Source of the DNA: Verrucomicrobiota bacterium | GTDB lineage: Bacteria > Verrucomicrobiota > Verrucomicrobiia > Opitutales > Opitutaceae | Direction of reading: 5' to 3' | Assembly: GCA_963205455.1 (NCBI GenBank) | Contig: CAUJJL010000094.1 | Span: 1-64,000 of the forward strand | DNA length: 64,000 nucleotides | Shown here: positions 63,821-64,000 of the stretch, one piece after another | Layout: each line of letters opens with the position of its first letter | How positions within the stretch are numbered: position 1 is the first letter of the stretch | The notes under the pieces: generated by a model | What the model saw: only the letters and a program-made list of their open reading frames with translations | Told to the model about the DNA's origin: nothing | The model's database searches: none | Position numbers and translations under genes: made by a program

Positions 63821-64000
63821 ATGATCCGAGGCATCCAAAAGGTAGTCCACCACAACGGCCGCGTCCAGCGCGGGGAGCGCGCCGTCGTCATCACCGATCC
63901 CGAAATGAAGGCCATCGCGGACCTCCTGGCTGGGGAGCTCAACAACAGCGGAGCGAATGTCCGCCTGTTTGTCGTTCCGAAGCGCCTGCACGACGGGCAG
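63821..64000 (+). CDS. Start of an M29-like aminopeptidase gene (cut by window end)
   Basis: ATG 63821 opens 60 codons that run off the end of the window. The sequence MIRGIQKVVHHNG, GERAVVITDPEMKAIADLL and NNSGANVRLFVVPKRL matches the N-terminal strand-helix-strand of thermophilic aminopeptidase (M29)-like proteins, with GE(R/x)VxIxTD as the marker. Too little is present for certainty, and metal ligands lie beyond the window. A minus-strand frame over the same bases is a shadow. If real, it would be a further peptidase near the TonB receptor/M14 pair. Confidence 0.6.
   Translation, partial: MIRGIQKVVHHNGRVQRGERAVVITDPEMKAIADLLAGELNNSGANVRLFVVPKRLHDGQ

Noticed and set aside
63773..63991. 72-codon minus-strand frame at the window end
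   Set aside because: It is antisense to a frame with an M29-like N-terminus and shows no domain itself.
1..64000. CRISPR arrays, rRNA genes, insertion sequences, prophage
   Set aside because: No spaced direct repeats, rRNA signatures, transposase or phage structural genes were found on either strand.

Overview
The window reads as chromosomal DNA of a GC-rich, Gram-negative verrucomicrobium, most likely of the Opitutaceae type. This is inferred from gene content, not from a marker gene. The signs are a three-gene succinate dehydrogenase with one long cytochrome b subunit, a PSCyt1/DUF1549/DUF1553 protein paired with a DUF1501 protein, exported Gfo/Idh/MocA, sulfatase and esterase genes with Tat or Sec signals, a PEP-CTERM protein, and large TonB-dependent receptors. 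There are no rRNA genes, phage genes, insertion sequences or CRISPR arrays. Many starts lack a clear Shine-Dalgarno sequence, so several start choices rest on homology and spacing.

Layout, 1-24 kb: the 3' part of a gamma-glutamyltransferase converges on a TonB receptor (-), which diverges from an SMP-30/gluconolactonase-like gene. Then come tRNA-Pro, a LysM protein, a NUDIX hydrolase and a PaaK-like adenylating enzyme. sdhCAB follows, then an LEA14-like lipoprotein and a vapBC toxin-antitoxin pair. Next are a TPR protein, lysA, gpsA, an enolase-superfamily enzyme, a MuiA-like DUF4139 protein, an exported Gfo/Idh/MocA oxidoreductase and a ROK kinase.

25-29 kb is a compact minus-strand cluster: methyltransferase, acyl carrier protein, ketosynthase, second acyl carrier protein, LpxL-like acyltransferase and a small unknown protein. 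It resembles the core of an aryl-polyene-like lipid pathway. 29-40 kb holds export and catabolism genes: PSCyt1/DUF1549/DUF1553, DUF1501, a CNT nucleoside transporter, a 701-residue double alpha/beta hydrolase, a sulfatase and a YitT-like membrane protein. 40-45 kb holds an OleC-like enzyme and a two-gene unit of TPR-AAA+ ATPase plus TPR membrane protein. 44.7-51.6 kb holds an SGNH hydrolase, a P1B-4 type metal ATPase, gnd and two membrane proteins. 51.7-55.4 kb is a molybdenum-cofactor island (moeA-moaC-moaD-moaE on minus, moaA divergent). 55.5-64 kb holds a PEP-CTERM protein, a CobW-type GTPase, a sulfatase remnant, a TonB receptor/M14 carboxypeptidase pair and the start of an M29-like aminopeptidase gene.

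Read together, the genes suggest a chemoheterotroph that scavenges peptides, nucleosides and sulfated or acetylated polysaccharides. The least explained parts are the TPR-AAA+ pair (42.0-44.7 kb), the small ketosynthase/ACP cluster (24.9-29.2 kb), the degenerate second half of the esterase, and a dispersed palindromic repeat seen at 23.6 and 48.1 kb.
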